64,000 bases of DNA from Thioalkalivibrio sulfidiphilus HL-EbGr7 (GTDB lineage: Bacteria; Pseudomonadota; Gammaproteobacteria; Ectothiorhodospirales; Ectothiorhodospiraceae), in NCBI RefSeq assembly GCF_000021985.1, contig NC_011901.1:558001-622000 (forward strand), written 5' to 3'. Positions 8,236 to 16,115 of the stretch are shown piece by piece. Under the pieces are notes generated by a model. It searched no databases, was not told the origin of the DNA, and saw only the letters and a list, made by a program, of their open reading frames with translations. Every line of letters starts with the position of its first letter. Positions within the stretch are counted from its first letter, which is position 1. Position numbers and translations under genes: made by a program.

Positions 8236-9051
8236 ATGGACATGTCCGATCCCGAAATCAAACAACCCGAAGACAAACGGGCGGAAAGCTACGAGGCCGT
8301 GCGTCCCTTCTTCGAGGCCAGCTTCGAGCAGATCCTGGCGGCCGGCCGGGGCGCCCGGGAGATGGCTGAGTTCACCCTGGAGCGACTCGGTGATGCCTCC
8401 CTGCCGCATCTGCAGCGCTTCATGAACGAGGTGCGCGCGGGGCAGGTCAAGGTCAAGGGTCTCACCCAGTCGGCCCATGACCGGATCTTCGGCGCGCAGC
8501 CTTCCCCGGAGGAGCGCGAGCGCTGGATCCGCGAGGCGGCCTATCTGCGCGCGCAACAGCGCGGCTTCGCCGGCGGATCTCCCGAGGAGGACTGGCATGA
8601 GGCGGAAAAGGAAGTCGACGCGCGCCTGGCAGCCGAACTGGGTCTGATCGGTCGCGGGCGTCGTGCCCTGGAGTCCGTCGCCAGCGCTGCGGAACGGGAG
8701 ATCGAGGAGACCTACGATCTGGTCAGGCAGTGGCACGCCCGTCAGGGCGAGGCGGTGAAGAAGGCCCGTATCCCCAAGGTTCTGGGAAGCAAGAAGGCGG
8801 TGGCCGAGTCTAGCGAAGCTACTTCCGGCGAGAAGCCCCTGCTGACAGACCCCGAGTCCCCAGCGGTTGTGGCTAATGCGCAGAAGGTCAAGGCCAAAAC
8901 CGCGCAGGGAAAGCCTGCCAAGGGTGCGAAGTCAAAGGCAGATAAGCCAGTGAAGGATAAGGCCGCCAAGGTGAAGTCGGACAAGCCAAAGAAGTCCAAG
9001 GCATCGGCGAAGCGCGGTAAAGCTGTCAAGGCTGCAGAGCATCCTCAGTGA
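8236..9051 (+). CDS. DUF2934-containing protein with a Lys/Ala-rich tail
   Basis: 271 residues in three parts. Residues 1-95 are helical and loosely phasin-like (a guess from composition and length). Residues about 95-130 match the small DUF2934 motif (EERERWIREAAYLRAQQRG followed by EEDWHEAEKEVDARL). From about 175 on, the protein turns into a low-complexity tail of K, A, S and P, like histone-H1/AlgP tails. No signal peptide is seen, so it is cytoplasmic and may bind nucleic acid or an anionic polymer. It faces away from glgP, with 269 bases between them. Confidence 0.7.
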   Translation: MDMSDPEIKQPEDKRAESYEAVRPFFEASFEQILAAGRGAREMAEFTLERLGDASLPHLQRFMNEVRAGQVKVKGLTQSAHDRIFGAQPSPEERERWIREAAYLRAQQRGFAGGSPEEDWHEAEKEVDARLAAELGLIGRGRRALESVASAAEREIEETYDLVRQWHARQGEAVKKARIPKVLGSKKAVAESSEATSGEKPLLTDPESPAVVANAQKVKAKTAQGKPAKGAKSKADKPVKDKAAKVKSDKPKKSKASAKRGKAVKAAEHPQ

Positions 9052-9206
9052 TCCTGGCGCCCCGCTGATTCGTCTGCGGAGCACCCGTGATCCGGGCGCA
9101 GGCAGCGCGAAACCATTTCAGTGCATGATCTGGGTGGTCGCGGTCGGCGTTGGCTGTGTTTCGCACACAATTCTGGATCTGACCAACGAGGGAAACCCCG
9201 CTGTGT

Positions 9207-9845
9207 TCAGTGTGTCTGACCCCAGCGTGCAGTCACATGCAGAGGGCGCCCTTCCCGCACCACGCTCAGCAGCACACCCTCCTGGTCCGCCGAGGCCTTG
9301 AGCGTTTCGATCACGGCGGCACTCTGACTCACCGGGATGTTGTTGACGGCAGTGATCAGGTCGCCTTCCATGAGCGTGAGACCGAGATCTATCAGTTCAC
9401 TGTCAGGCGCAAGATGCTGCAGTCGCCAGGCCTGTATCACGCCATCCACGGCCACCGGCTCCAGGGAGGCCTGGTTCACCAGCCGCTGCCGATCCAAGAT
9501 CAGGGCCTTCAGGCCTGGGCCATCCAGGGTCAGCTCGACCGTATCGTGCGAAGTATCTGCCAGAGGCGCGAGTACCGAGCCTGACCCATTCAGGTCCATA
9601 CGTGCTGCGCCACCAGGGCAATCAAGCATCACGTGATCTGTCGACACCTGCGCCAGCAGGCACGGGCCGACCGCATCTCCGGGCCGCCGCCACTGCTCAT
9701 CCTCGCCGGGTCCCCGGAACAGCGCCCGGGGTTCAGACGTACCATGCATGACACCGGTCAGTTCAGGAACTGCATTGCCGGCGCAAGCCGTGCCGCCCCA
9801 CGACAGGGCGGCGGCCAGCATCCAGGACTGCGCGCGTGGGTTCAT
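9207..9845 (-). CDS. exported GspC-like protein with a PDZ domain
   Basis: 212 residues: a signal peptide (MNPRAQSWMLAAALSWGGTACAG), a variable middle, then a PDZ-type domain (about 145-205; GLTLMEGDLITAVNNIPV, then LLSVVREGRPLHVTA) of the kind seen in GspC of type II secretion. No other gsp gene is present. The ATG overlaps the corrected stop of the AgmX/TonB-like gene (ATGA), making it the last gene of the 18-gene block. The long frame upstream is open only because of the frameshift in that gene; the exported protein starts at 9845. A periplasmic adaptor for the motor complex is a reasonable guess. Confidence 0.72.
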   Translation of the reverse strand: MNPRAQSWMLAAALSWGGTACAGNAVPELTGVMHGTSEPRALFRGPGEDEQWRRPGDAVGPCLLAQVSTDHVMLDCPGGAARMDLNGSGSVLAPLADTSHDTVELTLDGPGLKALILDRQRLVNQASLEPVAVDGVIQAWRLQHLAPDSELIDLGLTLMEGDLITAVNNIPVSQSAAVIETLKASADQEGVLLSVVREGRPLHVTARWGQTH

Positions 9846-10814
9846 GACGGGAAGAAGTCGATGGGATAGGTGATGGTGATGGCGCTCACGTCCTTGGCCC
9901 CGAAATCCAGCTGCCGTACACGCAGCATCAGGCGTCGTTCCAGATCCTCGTCGTTGAGTTCGCTGCTGACGATCTGCGCCGCGCTCACCTGGCCGGTGGG
10001 GTTCGATGGTCAGGCGCAGCACCAGTTTGCCGCGCAGGGTGGGGTTGGTGCGCAGGGCTCGGTTATAGATGGCGTAGATGGCGCTCTTGTTGCGGTCGAA
10101 CACCAGCTGGATCTCCTCGTCGGTGCGGCTGGCGCGGCGTTCCTGGGCGCGGCGGGTGGCGGCGCCGGCGCCGGTGTCGACGCTGCTGGTGACCTGCGCG
10201 GTCTGGCGCCCCGCCAGCTGACCGCCGCCGGCGGTATCCCGGCTCAGGCTGCCGCTGTCGATGCCGCCGCTGCTGCCGCCGGTGCGCGAGGTGATCACCG
10301 AGCGCTCCTGGGGGCTCTCGCTGGCGCCGCCGGTGCTCAGCTGCTGGCTGCGCAGGGTCTCGGTGCTCGGGTTGTCACGCAGCTGGGACAGATCCTCGCT
10401 GAAGGCCAGCAGCCCCGAACTGCGGGCGCGCTCCCGGGCCGTGGGTTGCGGCGGCTCGGGGGTCGGCGGCTGGACCACCTGGGGCGGCGGTTCCGGTACG
10501 GGCACCGGCTGGGGTGGCGGCTCGGGGACGGCGACCACGGGCTCCGGTTCAGGCAGCGGTGCGGCGGGTTCCTCCACCCGGGGTTCCGGCACGGGCGGGG
10601 GGGGGGGCTGCTGACGTTCCAGCACCAGTTCCGCCACCCGCCGCGGGACCTCGACGGTCTCGAAGGGCGCCCGCTGCGGCACCGGCAGCCAGGGCATGAT
10701 CAGGCTCAGCAACAGGAAGATCGCAAGCACCACCAGCAATACACGACGGAAACGCTGATCCTCTTCGGGGACCGGTGTCCAGGGCAGCATGGGTGTGTTG
10801 AGAACGGCGCTCAT
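9842..10814 (-). CDS. AgmX/TonB-like energy transducer, frameshifted
   Basis: One transmembrane segment near residues 25-45, a long Pro/Val/Glu-rich periplasm-spanning stretch (about 65-130), a Ser/Gly-rich linker, and a C-terminal domain beginning EEIQLVFDRNKSAIYAIYNR, the hallmark of the AgmX/PglI tail of Myxococcus gliding proteins and relatives. After KLVLRLTIEP the frame shifts. Removing one base from the G-run 9998-10001 (C-run on the coding strand) restores IEPTGQVSAAQIVSSEL through DFGAKDVSAITITYPIDFF to a stop at 9842, about 323 residues. It overlaps exbD upstream and the PDZ gene downstream by 4 bases each. The shift is a sequencing error or a recent mutation. Confidence 0.82.
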
Positions 10815-11323
10815 GAGCCACCACCTGCGGTTTGCGTCGTCTGGTGCACGGCCAGGGAGACCTGGCTGAAGCCCGCCTCGGTGCAGGTGGCCATCACCTT
10901 CTTGAGCAGGCTGAACGGGATCTGCCTGTCGCCCATGATGGTGATGGCACCCAGGTCCTCGTCGTCCTCGCGGCGCAGCAGCCCGCGCCGGCCGTGCTGC
11001 TCGAGCGCGACGCGCAGGGTCTCGATCACCAGTCCCTCGCTCTGCTCGGCCTCGACGACGGTGCTCACCTGTCGACCGGCCACCAGGATGGCGTCCTGGG
11101 ACACGGTGACGATCAGGGCCTCGCGTGGCACGGTTTCAGCCACGGACTCGGGCAGTTCCACGGCCCGGGTGCTGGGGATCTCCTGCACGTCGGTGGAGTT
11201 CACCAGCAGGAAGAACACCAGGATGGTGAAGATGTCCATGAGCGCCACCAGATTGAATCCGGGCACCCGTTTGGCGCGCAGATGATGCCGCTCCATGCGG
11301 CGGGCACGGCGGGACATCTTCAT
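10811..11323 (-). CDS. exbD: ExbD/TolR-type biopolymer transport protein (Asp present)
   Basis: 170 residues: a short cytoplasmic N-terminus, one transmembrane helix (about 23-42; FNLVALMDIFTILVFFLL) with the channel aspartate at D30, and a periplasmic domain ending in a strand-helix (QIPFSLLKKVMATCTEAGF). It partners ExbB, using proton flow to move a periplasmic effector. Its start overlaps the stop of the preceding exbD by 4 bases. It is the copy able to carry the proton, unlike its neighbour. Confidence 0.9.
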   Translation of the reverse strand: MKMSRRARRMERHHLRAKRVPGFNLVALMDIFTILVFFLLVNSTDVQEIPSTRAVELPESVAETVPREALIVTVSQDAILVAGRQVSTVVEAEQSEGLVIETLRVALEQHGRRGLLRREDDEDLGAITIMGDRQIPFSLLKKVMATCTEAGFSQVSLAVHQTTQTAGGGS

Positions 11324-11826
11324 CGACCGCTCCCTCCCTGCACCGGTGCGTCGCCGATGGAGATTTGCGGAAACAGCTCCGGCTGGCGCAGGCCGCTTGC
11401 CGGGTCGGTCTGACCACCGCGCAGCACGTCCATCACCCAGATCAGGCTCTGATAGTCCACCTGGGGCTCCAGCAGGATGGTCGCCTGGTCGATGCTCGGG
11501 GCGCCGCGCTTGATCTCCAGCAGCCGCTCGCCGAGGGTGCCCAGGTCATAGCCTTCCCCGGTGTTGGGGATGCGGTGCAGGGGGCCGCGGCGGCGGTCCG
11601 CGATGACCAGGTGATCGGTGCGCATGATCACTTCCAGCTGCAGGGACGGCGGTTCCTGCTCGCTCGCCTGGGAGGCGCTGGGCAGGCTCAGTTCGTGCAC
11701 GGTGATGCGCGAGAACACCGCCATCATCAGCAGGAAGGGCACCAGCACCACCATCAGGTTCATGAAGGCGGTGACGTTGAGCTCGGCCACCTGCTTCTGC
11801 CGGGCCCTGCGCATGCGGAATCTCAT
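11320..11826 (-). CDS. ExbD/TolR-like protein lacking the channel aspartate
   Basis: 168 residues with the same layout as the following exbD, but its membrane motif reads LNVTAFMNLMVVLVPFLL: the residue aligned with E. coli ExbD Asp25 (in INVTPFIDVM) is Asn, N23 here. The periplasmic part is distinct from the other copy. It lies between exbB and the Asp-bearing exbD, each joined by 4-bp overlaps, so the motor probably holds a mixed ExbD pair in which this subunit is structural. The sequence shows the substitution directly; its meaning is inference. Confidence 0.87.
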   Translation of the reverse strand: MRFRMRRARQKQVAELNVTAFMNLMVVLVPFLLMMAVFSRITVHELSLPSASQASEQEPPSLQLEVIMRTDHLVIADRRRGPLHRIPNTGEGYDLGTLGERLLEIKRGAPSIDQATILLEPQVDYQSLIWVMDVLRGGQTDPASGLRQPELFPQISIGDAPVQGGSGR

Positions 11827-12491
11827 GACGCACTCGCCGTCGCCGTGGCGGCCTGCCGGTTGGCACGGTCGCCGATGATGTTCATGACCTTCACCGAGGC
11901 CATCTCCAGGCTGTCGATGATCTGGGTGCTCTTGGTCTGAAGCACCGCGTGGATCATCAGCAGTGGGATGCCCACCATCAGGCCGAAGGCGGTGGTGTTC
12001 ATGGCCACCGAGATACTGGCGGAGAGCATGTCGGCCTTCTCGGCGGGATTGGCGCTGGCCACGGCGGTGAAGGCCTCGATCAGTCCGATGATGGTGCCGA
12101 GCAGGCCGAGCAGGGTGGCGATGTTGGCCAGGGTGGCCAGGTAGTGGGTGCGTTTCTCGATGCGCGGCACCACCTCCATCAGCCCTTCCTCCATGGCCAT
12201 CTCCAGGTCACTGGTGCGCCGGGCGATGCCGAGACGGCTGAGACCGTAGTTCAGGATGCGGCTGATCGCGGCCTTGGACTGCTCGGTGTAGGCCTGGGCC
12301 TCGCGCAGCTTGCCGGTCTGCAGCAGCGGCAGGAGCTGCTGCCAGGTGCGCTGGTTGCGCAGGCTGAACACGCTCAGATACACGTAGCGCTCGATGGCGA
12401 TGGCCAGGCCCAGCGCCAGCACCACCACGATGGGGTACATGAAGACCCCGCCCTGCTGGAAGAACTGGACGATGTTGGCGTAGATGTTCAT
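11823..12491 (-). CDS. exbB: MotA/TolQ/ExbB proton channel protein
   Basis: 222 residues with three transmembrane helices: about 16-36 (GGVFMYPIVVVLALGLAIAI), then after a long cytoplasmic loop about 135-160 (ATLLGLLGTIIGLIEAFTAV) and 172-195. The GLLGTIIGLI motif and the paired polar residues of the second and third helices are typical. It forms the pentameric stator around an ExbD pair. It heads the motor part of the block, 30 bases after the 91-aa gene; the gap has an SD-like GAGAGAAG before the ATG. Confidence 0.93.
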   Translation of the reverse strand: MNIYANIVQFFQQGGVFMYPIVVVLALGLAIAIERYVYLSVFSLRNQRTWQQLLPLLQTGKLREAQAYTEQSKAAISRILNYGLSRLGIARRTSDLEMAMEEGLMEVVPRIEKRTHYLATLANIATLLGLLGTIIGLIEAFTAVASANPAEKADMLSASISVAMNTTAFGLMVGIPLLMIHAVLQTKSTQIIDSLEMASVKVMNIIGDRANRQAATATASAS

Positions 12492-12521
12492 GGTGCTTCT
12501 CTCCTATGGGGTGCGCACTGA

Positions 12522-12797
12522 CTAACGTTGGGTTCGTAGTGTTTCGTAGTAATCCAGTTCGCGCAGGAACACGTCCCGGTCCAGGGGCGCGAGGCTGTCG
12601 CCCAGCAGACCCTGTCCCGGGGGCGGGGCGGGGTCGCCCGGCTCGGCGCGTTTCCAGGGCACGATGTGCAGCGCCTTGGGCAGTTCCTGGGTGCCGATCA
12701 CGGCCATGCCCTCCAGATCGCGTTGCTCCTGGCCCACGGCGGTCAGGGGCAGGAGCAGGAGCAGCAGCGCGGCGGCAAGGGTGCGCATCAGGTTCAT
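12522..12797 (-). CDS. small exported protein of the motor operon, unknown function
   Basis: 91 residues: a clear signal peptide (to about residue 22) and a mature part with the segments QRDLEGMAVIGTQELPKAL and LAPLDRDVFLRELDYYE. The ELPK and IVPWK pieces look conserved, from memory of similar small genes beside exbB/exbD; no family name is known to me. Its start overlaps the TPR lipoprotein stop by 4 bases and it directly precedes exbB, so it is probably a periplasmic accessory of this motor. Confidence 0.65.
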   Translation of the reverse strand: MNLMRTLAAALLLLLLPLTAVGQEQRDLEGMAVIGTQELPKALHIVPWKRAEPGDPAPPPGQGLLGDSLAPLDRDVFLRELDYYETLRTQR

Positions 12798-13366
12798 CGG
12801 TTGCCCTCCGGCACGCGGCGTTCCAGGTCGGCGATCCAGAAACTCACCTGTTCATCCTCGCTCCCGGCGAGCGCCTGGTAGCGGCGGTAGTGGTTCAGGG
12901 CGCAGGCGGGATCGTGCAGGTACAGGTCGCACAGGATGCCCAGGTTCAGATGACCGTCCGCGTGCTCCGGGTGGGCGGCGATCAGGCGCTGGTAGAGAGC
13001 GAGGGACTCCGCGAACCGGCCCTGTTCCCGGTGATGCACCGCCAGCAGATTGAGGGCGGCGGCATGGGACGGCTCCGCGGCCAGGGCGTTCTGCCAGGCC
13101 TGCGCCGCCGCGTCCTCATCGCCCAGCCGGTCCCGGGCGATGCCCAGGTTGACGTGCACGCCGGGCAGTTCCGGGTGGGCCTCGGCCAGGGGCCCCAGCA
13201 GGGCCGCCGCCTCGGCATGGCGTTCGGCGCGCATCAGTTCCACGGCCCGGGCGAACGGCGCAGCCGCCGGGTCCGCCACGGACTCGGGTGCGCGGGGCGC
13301 GCCGGCGCAGCCGACCAGGCTCAGCAGGGCCAGCCCGGCGATCAGCTCAACGCAGCGTCTCGACAA
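12794..13366 (-). CDS. TPR lipoprotein
   Basis: 190 residues: lipoprotein signal with lipobox LVGC (about residue 19), then four or so tetratricopeptide repeats from residue 38 (ARAVELMRAERHAEAAALL, HVNLGIARDRLGDEDAAAQAW, LNLLAVHHREQGRFAESLAL, HLNLGILCDLYLHDPACAL). It starts with TTG, justified by the strong AAGGAGGGAG five bases upstream, and overlaps the preceding gene by 20 bases. Likely a membrane-anchored scaffold in the periplasm. Confidence 0.82.
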   Translation of the reverse strand: MSRRCVELIAGLALLSLVGCAGAPRAPESVADPAAAPFARAVELMRAERHAEAAALLGPLAEAHPELPGVHVNLGIARDRLGDEDAAAQAWQNALAAEPSHAAALNLLAVHHREQGRFAESLALYQRLIAAHPEHADGHLNLGILCDLYLHDPACALNHYRRYQALAGSEDEQVSFWIADLERRVPEGNR

Positions 13367-16115
13367 GGGACTCCCTCCTTTCCTGTTTGGCGTATCGCAC
13401 CGGCAGCAGCAGCGCCAGCTGTTCGAAGCTCTTGCGGATCCACTGGTCGTAGAGGCCCTGACTTGTGCGCGCGGTGTTCACCTCGAACAGTTCGATGGCC
13501 TTCTCCTCGAAGGGGAAGGCCTGTTCCTCCAGCAGGATCTCGTATTCCTCCAGGGCCAGCTCGTCGAGCCCGCGGGGACGCTCGGAGGCCATCAGGGCAC
13601 GGCCGAAGTCGGCGTAGATCTCGGCGGTGTAGAAGGTGGCGGCGGTGGTCACCTCGGCGATGCGGTATTCCCCGGCGCGGCCGAAGGCCTCCAGGGATTG
13701 CTCCATCAGCCGGCGCTTGCGTTGCAGGTTGCGGTCCAGGGGTTCCACCAGGCGCACCGCCCGGTAGGCCTCCAGGGTCTCCTCAGCCAGGGCCATGCTG
13801 GCGGTGCCGGCCAGGAAGCGGCTGCGCTCGGTGCGCGCGCTGCCTGCCTGGGCATCGGCGCGGATGATGGCCTCGCGCCAGCGCCGCACCTGGTTCGCGT
13901 CATTGCTGGCCAGGTGGGCCTCCAGCAGCCGCTGGCGGGCGTCCATGGCCGGGTCCAGGGGGCTGGGGAAGCGTTCCACGTAATCACCCAGCACGGCCAC
14001 CTCCCGGCCCCGGTCGCCGGCGTCGCGGTACAGGTCAGCCGCCAGCAGCAGGGCCTCGCGCTGCTCGGCCGGATCGTCGCTGGCGGAGGCGATGCGCAGG
14101 TATTCCCCGGCTGCCCGGTCGGGTTGACCCGCCGAGCCGTAGGCCATGGCCAGCTTGCGGGTGGCGTCCAGCCGCAACGGGTGCTCCGGATAGCGGGTGC
14201 GGAAGCCTTCCAGCACCTGGGCCGCCTGGGTCCAGTCCTCCCGGGCCAGCAGCAGGTCGGCGGCGTCGTACTGGGCGCTGGCGTGGAAGCGGCCCTCGGG
14301 GACCCGCAGGAAGTGGACGATGGCCTGGTCCGTCTCGCCCGCGTCCCGGGCCACCTCCGCCTGCCGGAACACGGAGGCGGCCAGCCGGTCGGCCATGTCC
14401 GGGCGCCGCTCGGCCTCCAGCACCGGTGAGGCCAGTGCCTGCTGGTAGGCCCGCTCGGCATGGAGGTAATCGCCGTCATCGAAGGCCACGTGGCCGATCA
14501 CCACCCAGGCGCCGAGTTGCTGAGTCGGCTGGGCGTCGGGGTAGCGTTCCAGCAGGCGCGTGGCGGCCAGGGCCGCCTCCCGGGTGTCGCCCAGGGTGAA
14601 CAGCCGGTCCATGGCGTGGGCCAGCACGCCCACCGCCTCCGGATGTTCGGAGAAGGCCTCGGTGAAGCGTCCGGCGCTCTGCAGGGAGGCGCGCTCCCAG
14701 CGCAGCCGCGCATCACCCCGTTCATCCAGGGTGCGGGCGTGGGCGTCGTAGGCGAGCAGGGCCGCGTAACCGGCCTCTGCTGCCCGCTCGTCAGGGGCGT
14801 AGAGGTAGGCGGCCTGTTCGTATTCTCGGGCCGCGTCGGCGAAGCGCTCCGCCTCGAACAGCAGTTCCGCATACAGGAAGTGCATCTCCTGGGTGGCGTC
14901 GGTGTCGGGGAAGTTGGCCAGGTAGCGGCGGTACCAGTGCTCGGCGCCGGCAAAGTGCCCGGCATCTGATTTGTCCTCCTGGAATCGGGCATGGTGATGC
15001 TGGGCCAGGCGGGTGATGTTCTGGGCCAGGGCGGCCACCACCTCGGGGTGCTCCGCCGGGCTGCGGTCGCTCCAGAACGGGCCGTGCAGGTCGAAGCGTC
15101 CGGCGAACTCCTGCTTGGCGGCCAGCACCTCGCTGGAGAAGCCGCCCTGCCGGTAGGTCTCGATGACCCGCAGTTGCATGGCCGGGGCCTCCGCCCGCGT
15201 GGGGTGGGCCTGGACGAAGGCGCCGAAGCTGGCGGCGGCGTCCGAGTAGCGTTCCTTCTCCATGTACTCTTCGGCGAGCCTGGCGTAGATCACGTCTTCG
15301 TCGTCCCGGTGGCCCCGCTCCCGGAAGTAGGCGGTGACCGCCTCGGGCCCGCCCAGGTAGCTGAAGTTCAGGCTCACGGCGCGCAGGGTGTCCTCGATGC
15401 GCTCCCGCTCACCGCCGGCCAGGCGCTCGGGCTCGGTGCGCCCGTCCACGGCCTTGCGGTCCAGCAGCACAAGGAGTACGTCCACGCTGTCCTCGTGGCG
15501 CTGCTGCCGGAACAGGGACCAGCCCAGCTTGTAGAGGGCATGCTCGTAGAAGCCGGTGTCGTCCCCCAGGGCCAGGACCGCCTGGTAGGCGTCCCCGGCG
15601 GAGGGGTAGTCCCTGTCCACGAACAGGGTCTCGCCGCGGCGGAAGTGGGCCTCCGCCAGCAGCGGGCTTTCGGGGTACTGCTGCGCCAGGCGCGTCAAGG
15701 CATCCTGGGACGCCTCGCGCTGCTGTTCGTGCTCGTAGGCCCGCGCCAACTGGTAGAGCACCCGGTCGTTGTGGGGGTGGTCGGGGTACTCGTGCAGACG
15801 CTGCTCGTAGAGGGCGATGATGGCGGTCTGGGTGCCGGGCGCCGGTCGGTCGCCCTCGGCGACGCGCCCCTCGCTGTGTTCCTGGCGCAGGTCTGCCAGG
15901 CGCCGCATGGCCTCGGCGCGCATTTCGGACGGGGGCGCCTCTTCCAGCACCCGTTCGTAGGTGTCCATGGCGCGCTCGGCGCCGCCCTGCACGGGGCGCT
16001 CGGGGGCCGCGGATTCCATGCGCGTCGGCAGGCTGCCCAGGGTGGGCGGTTCGGCGGGCCGGATGCCGCAGGCACCGAACAGCAGGCAGGTGAGGGCGAG
16101 GGGCCAGCGCCTCAT
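13347..16115 (-). CDS. large TPR-repeat lipoprotein
   Basis: 922 residues. A signal peptide ends at a plausible lipobox (LLFGAC). The rest is an array of TPR/Sel1-type helical hairpins; recognisable copies include VLYQLARAYEHEQQREASQDAL, AHFRRGETLFVDRDYPSAG and AQYDAADLLLAREDWTQAA. It resembles the large periplasmic TPR proteins found with gliding and Tol-like motors. It overlaps the upstream TPR gene by 4 bases. Role inferred: periplasmic scaffold linking the inner-membrane motor with outer-membrane parts. Confidence 0.8.
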   Translation of the reverse strand: MRRWPLALTCLLFGACGIRPAEPPTLGSLPTRMESAAPERPVQGGAERAMDTYERVLEEAPPSEMRAEAMRRLADLRQEHSEGRVAEGDRPAPGTQTAIIALYEQRLHEYPDHPHNDRVLYQLARAYEHEQQREASQDALTRLAQQYPESPLLAEAHFRRGETLFVDRDYPSAGDAYQAVLALGDDTGFYEHALYKLGWSLFRQQRHEDSVDVLLVLLDRKAVDGRTEPERLAGGERERIEDTLRAVSLNFSYLGGPEAVTAYFRERGHRDDEDVIYARLAEEYMEKERYSDAAASFGAFVQAHPTRAEAPAMQLRVIETYRQGGFSSEVLAAKQEFAGRFDLHGPFWSDRSPAEHPEVVAALAQNITRLAQHHHARFQEDKSDAGHFAGAEHWYRRYLANFPDTDATQEMHFLYAELLFEAERFADAAREYEQAAYLYAPDERAAEAGYAALLAYDAHARTLDERGDARLRWERASLQSAGRFTEAFSEHPEAVGVLAHAMDRLFTLGDTREAALAATRLLERYPDAQPTQQLGAWVVIGHVAFDDGDYLHAERAYQQALASPVLEAERRPDMADRLAASVFRQAEVARDAGETDQAIVHFLRVPEGRFHASAQYDAADLLLAREDWTQAAQVLEGFRTRYPEHPLRLDATRKLAMAYGSAGQPDRAAGEYLRIASASDDPAEQREALLLAADLYRDAGDRGREVAVLGDYVERFPSPLDPAMDARQRLLEAHLASNDANQVRRWREAIIRADAQAGSARTERSRFLAGTASMALAEETLEAYRAVRLVEPLDRNLQRKRRLMEQSLEAFGRAGEYRIAEVTTAATFYTAEIYADFGRALMASERPRGLDELALEEYEILLEEQAFPFEEKAIELFEVNTARTSQGLYDQWIRKSFEQLALLLPVRYAKQERRESLVETLR

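Noticed and set aside
9207-9845. Type II secretion system gene gspC
   Set aside because: The PDZ-like end is similar, but no gspD-M genes are here and the gene is coupled to a motor operon instead.
9870-11285. 471-codon plus-strand frame
   Set aside because: Lies opposite the AgmX-like and ExbD genes, whose proteins are recognisable; the plus-strand translation has no family features.
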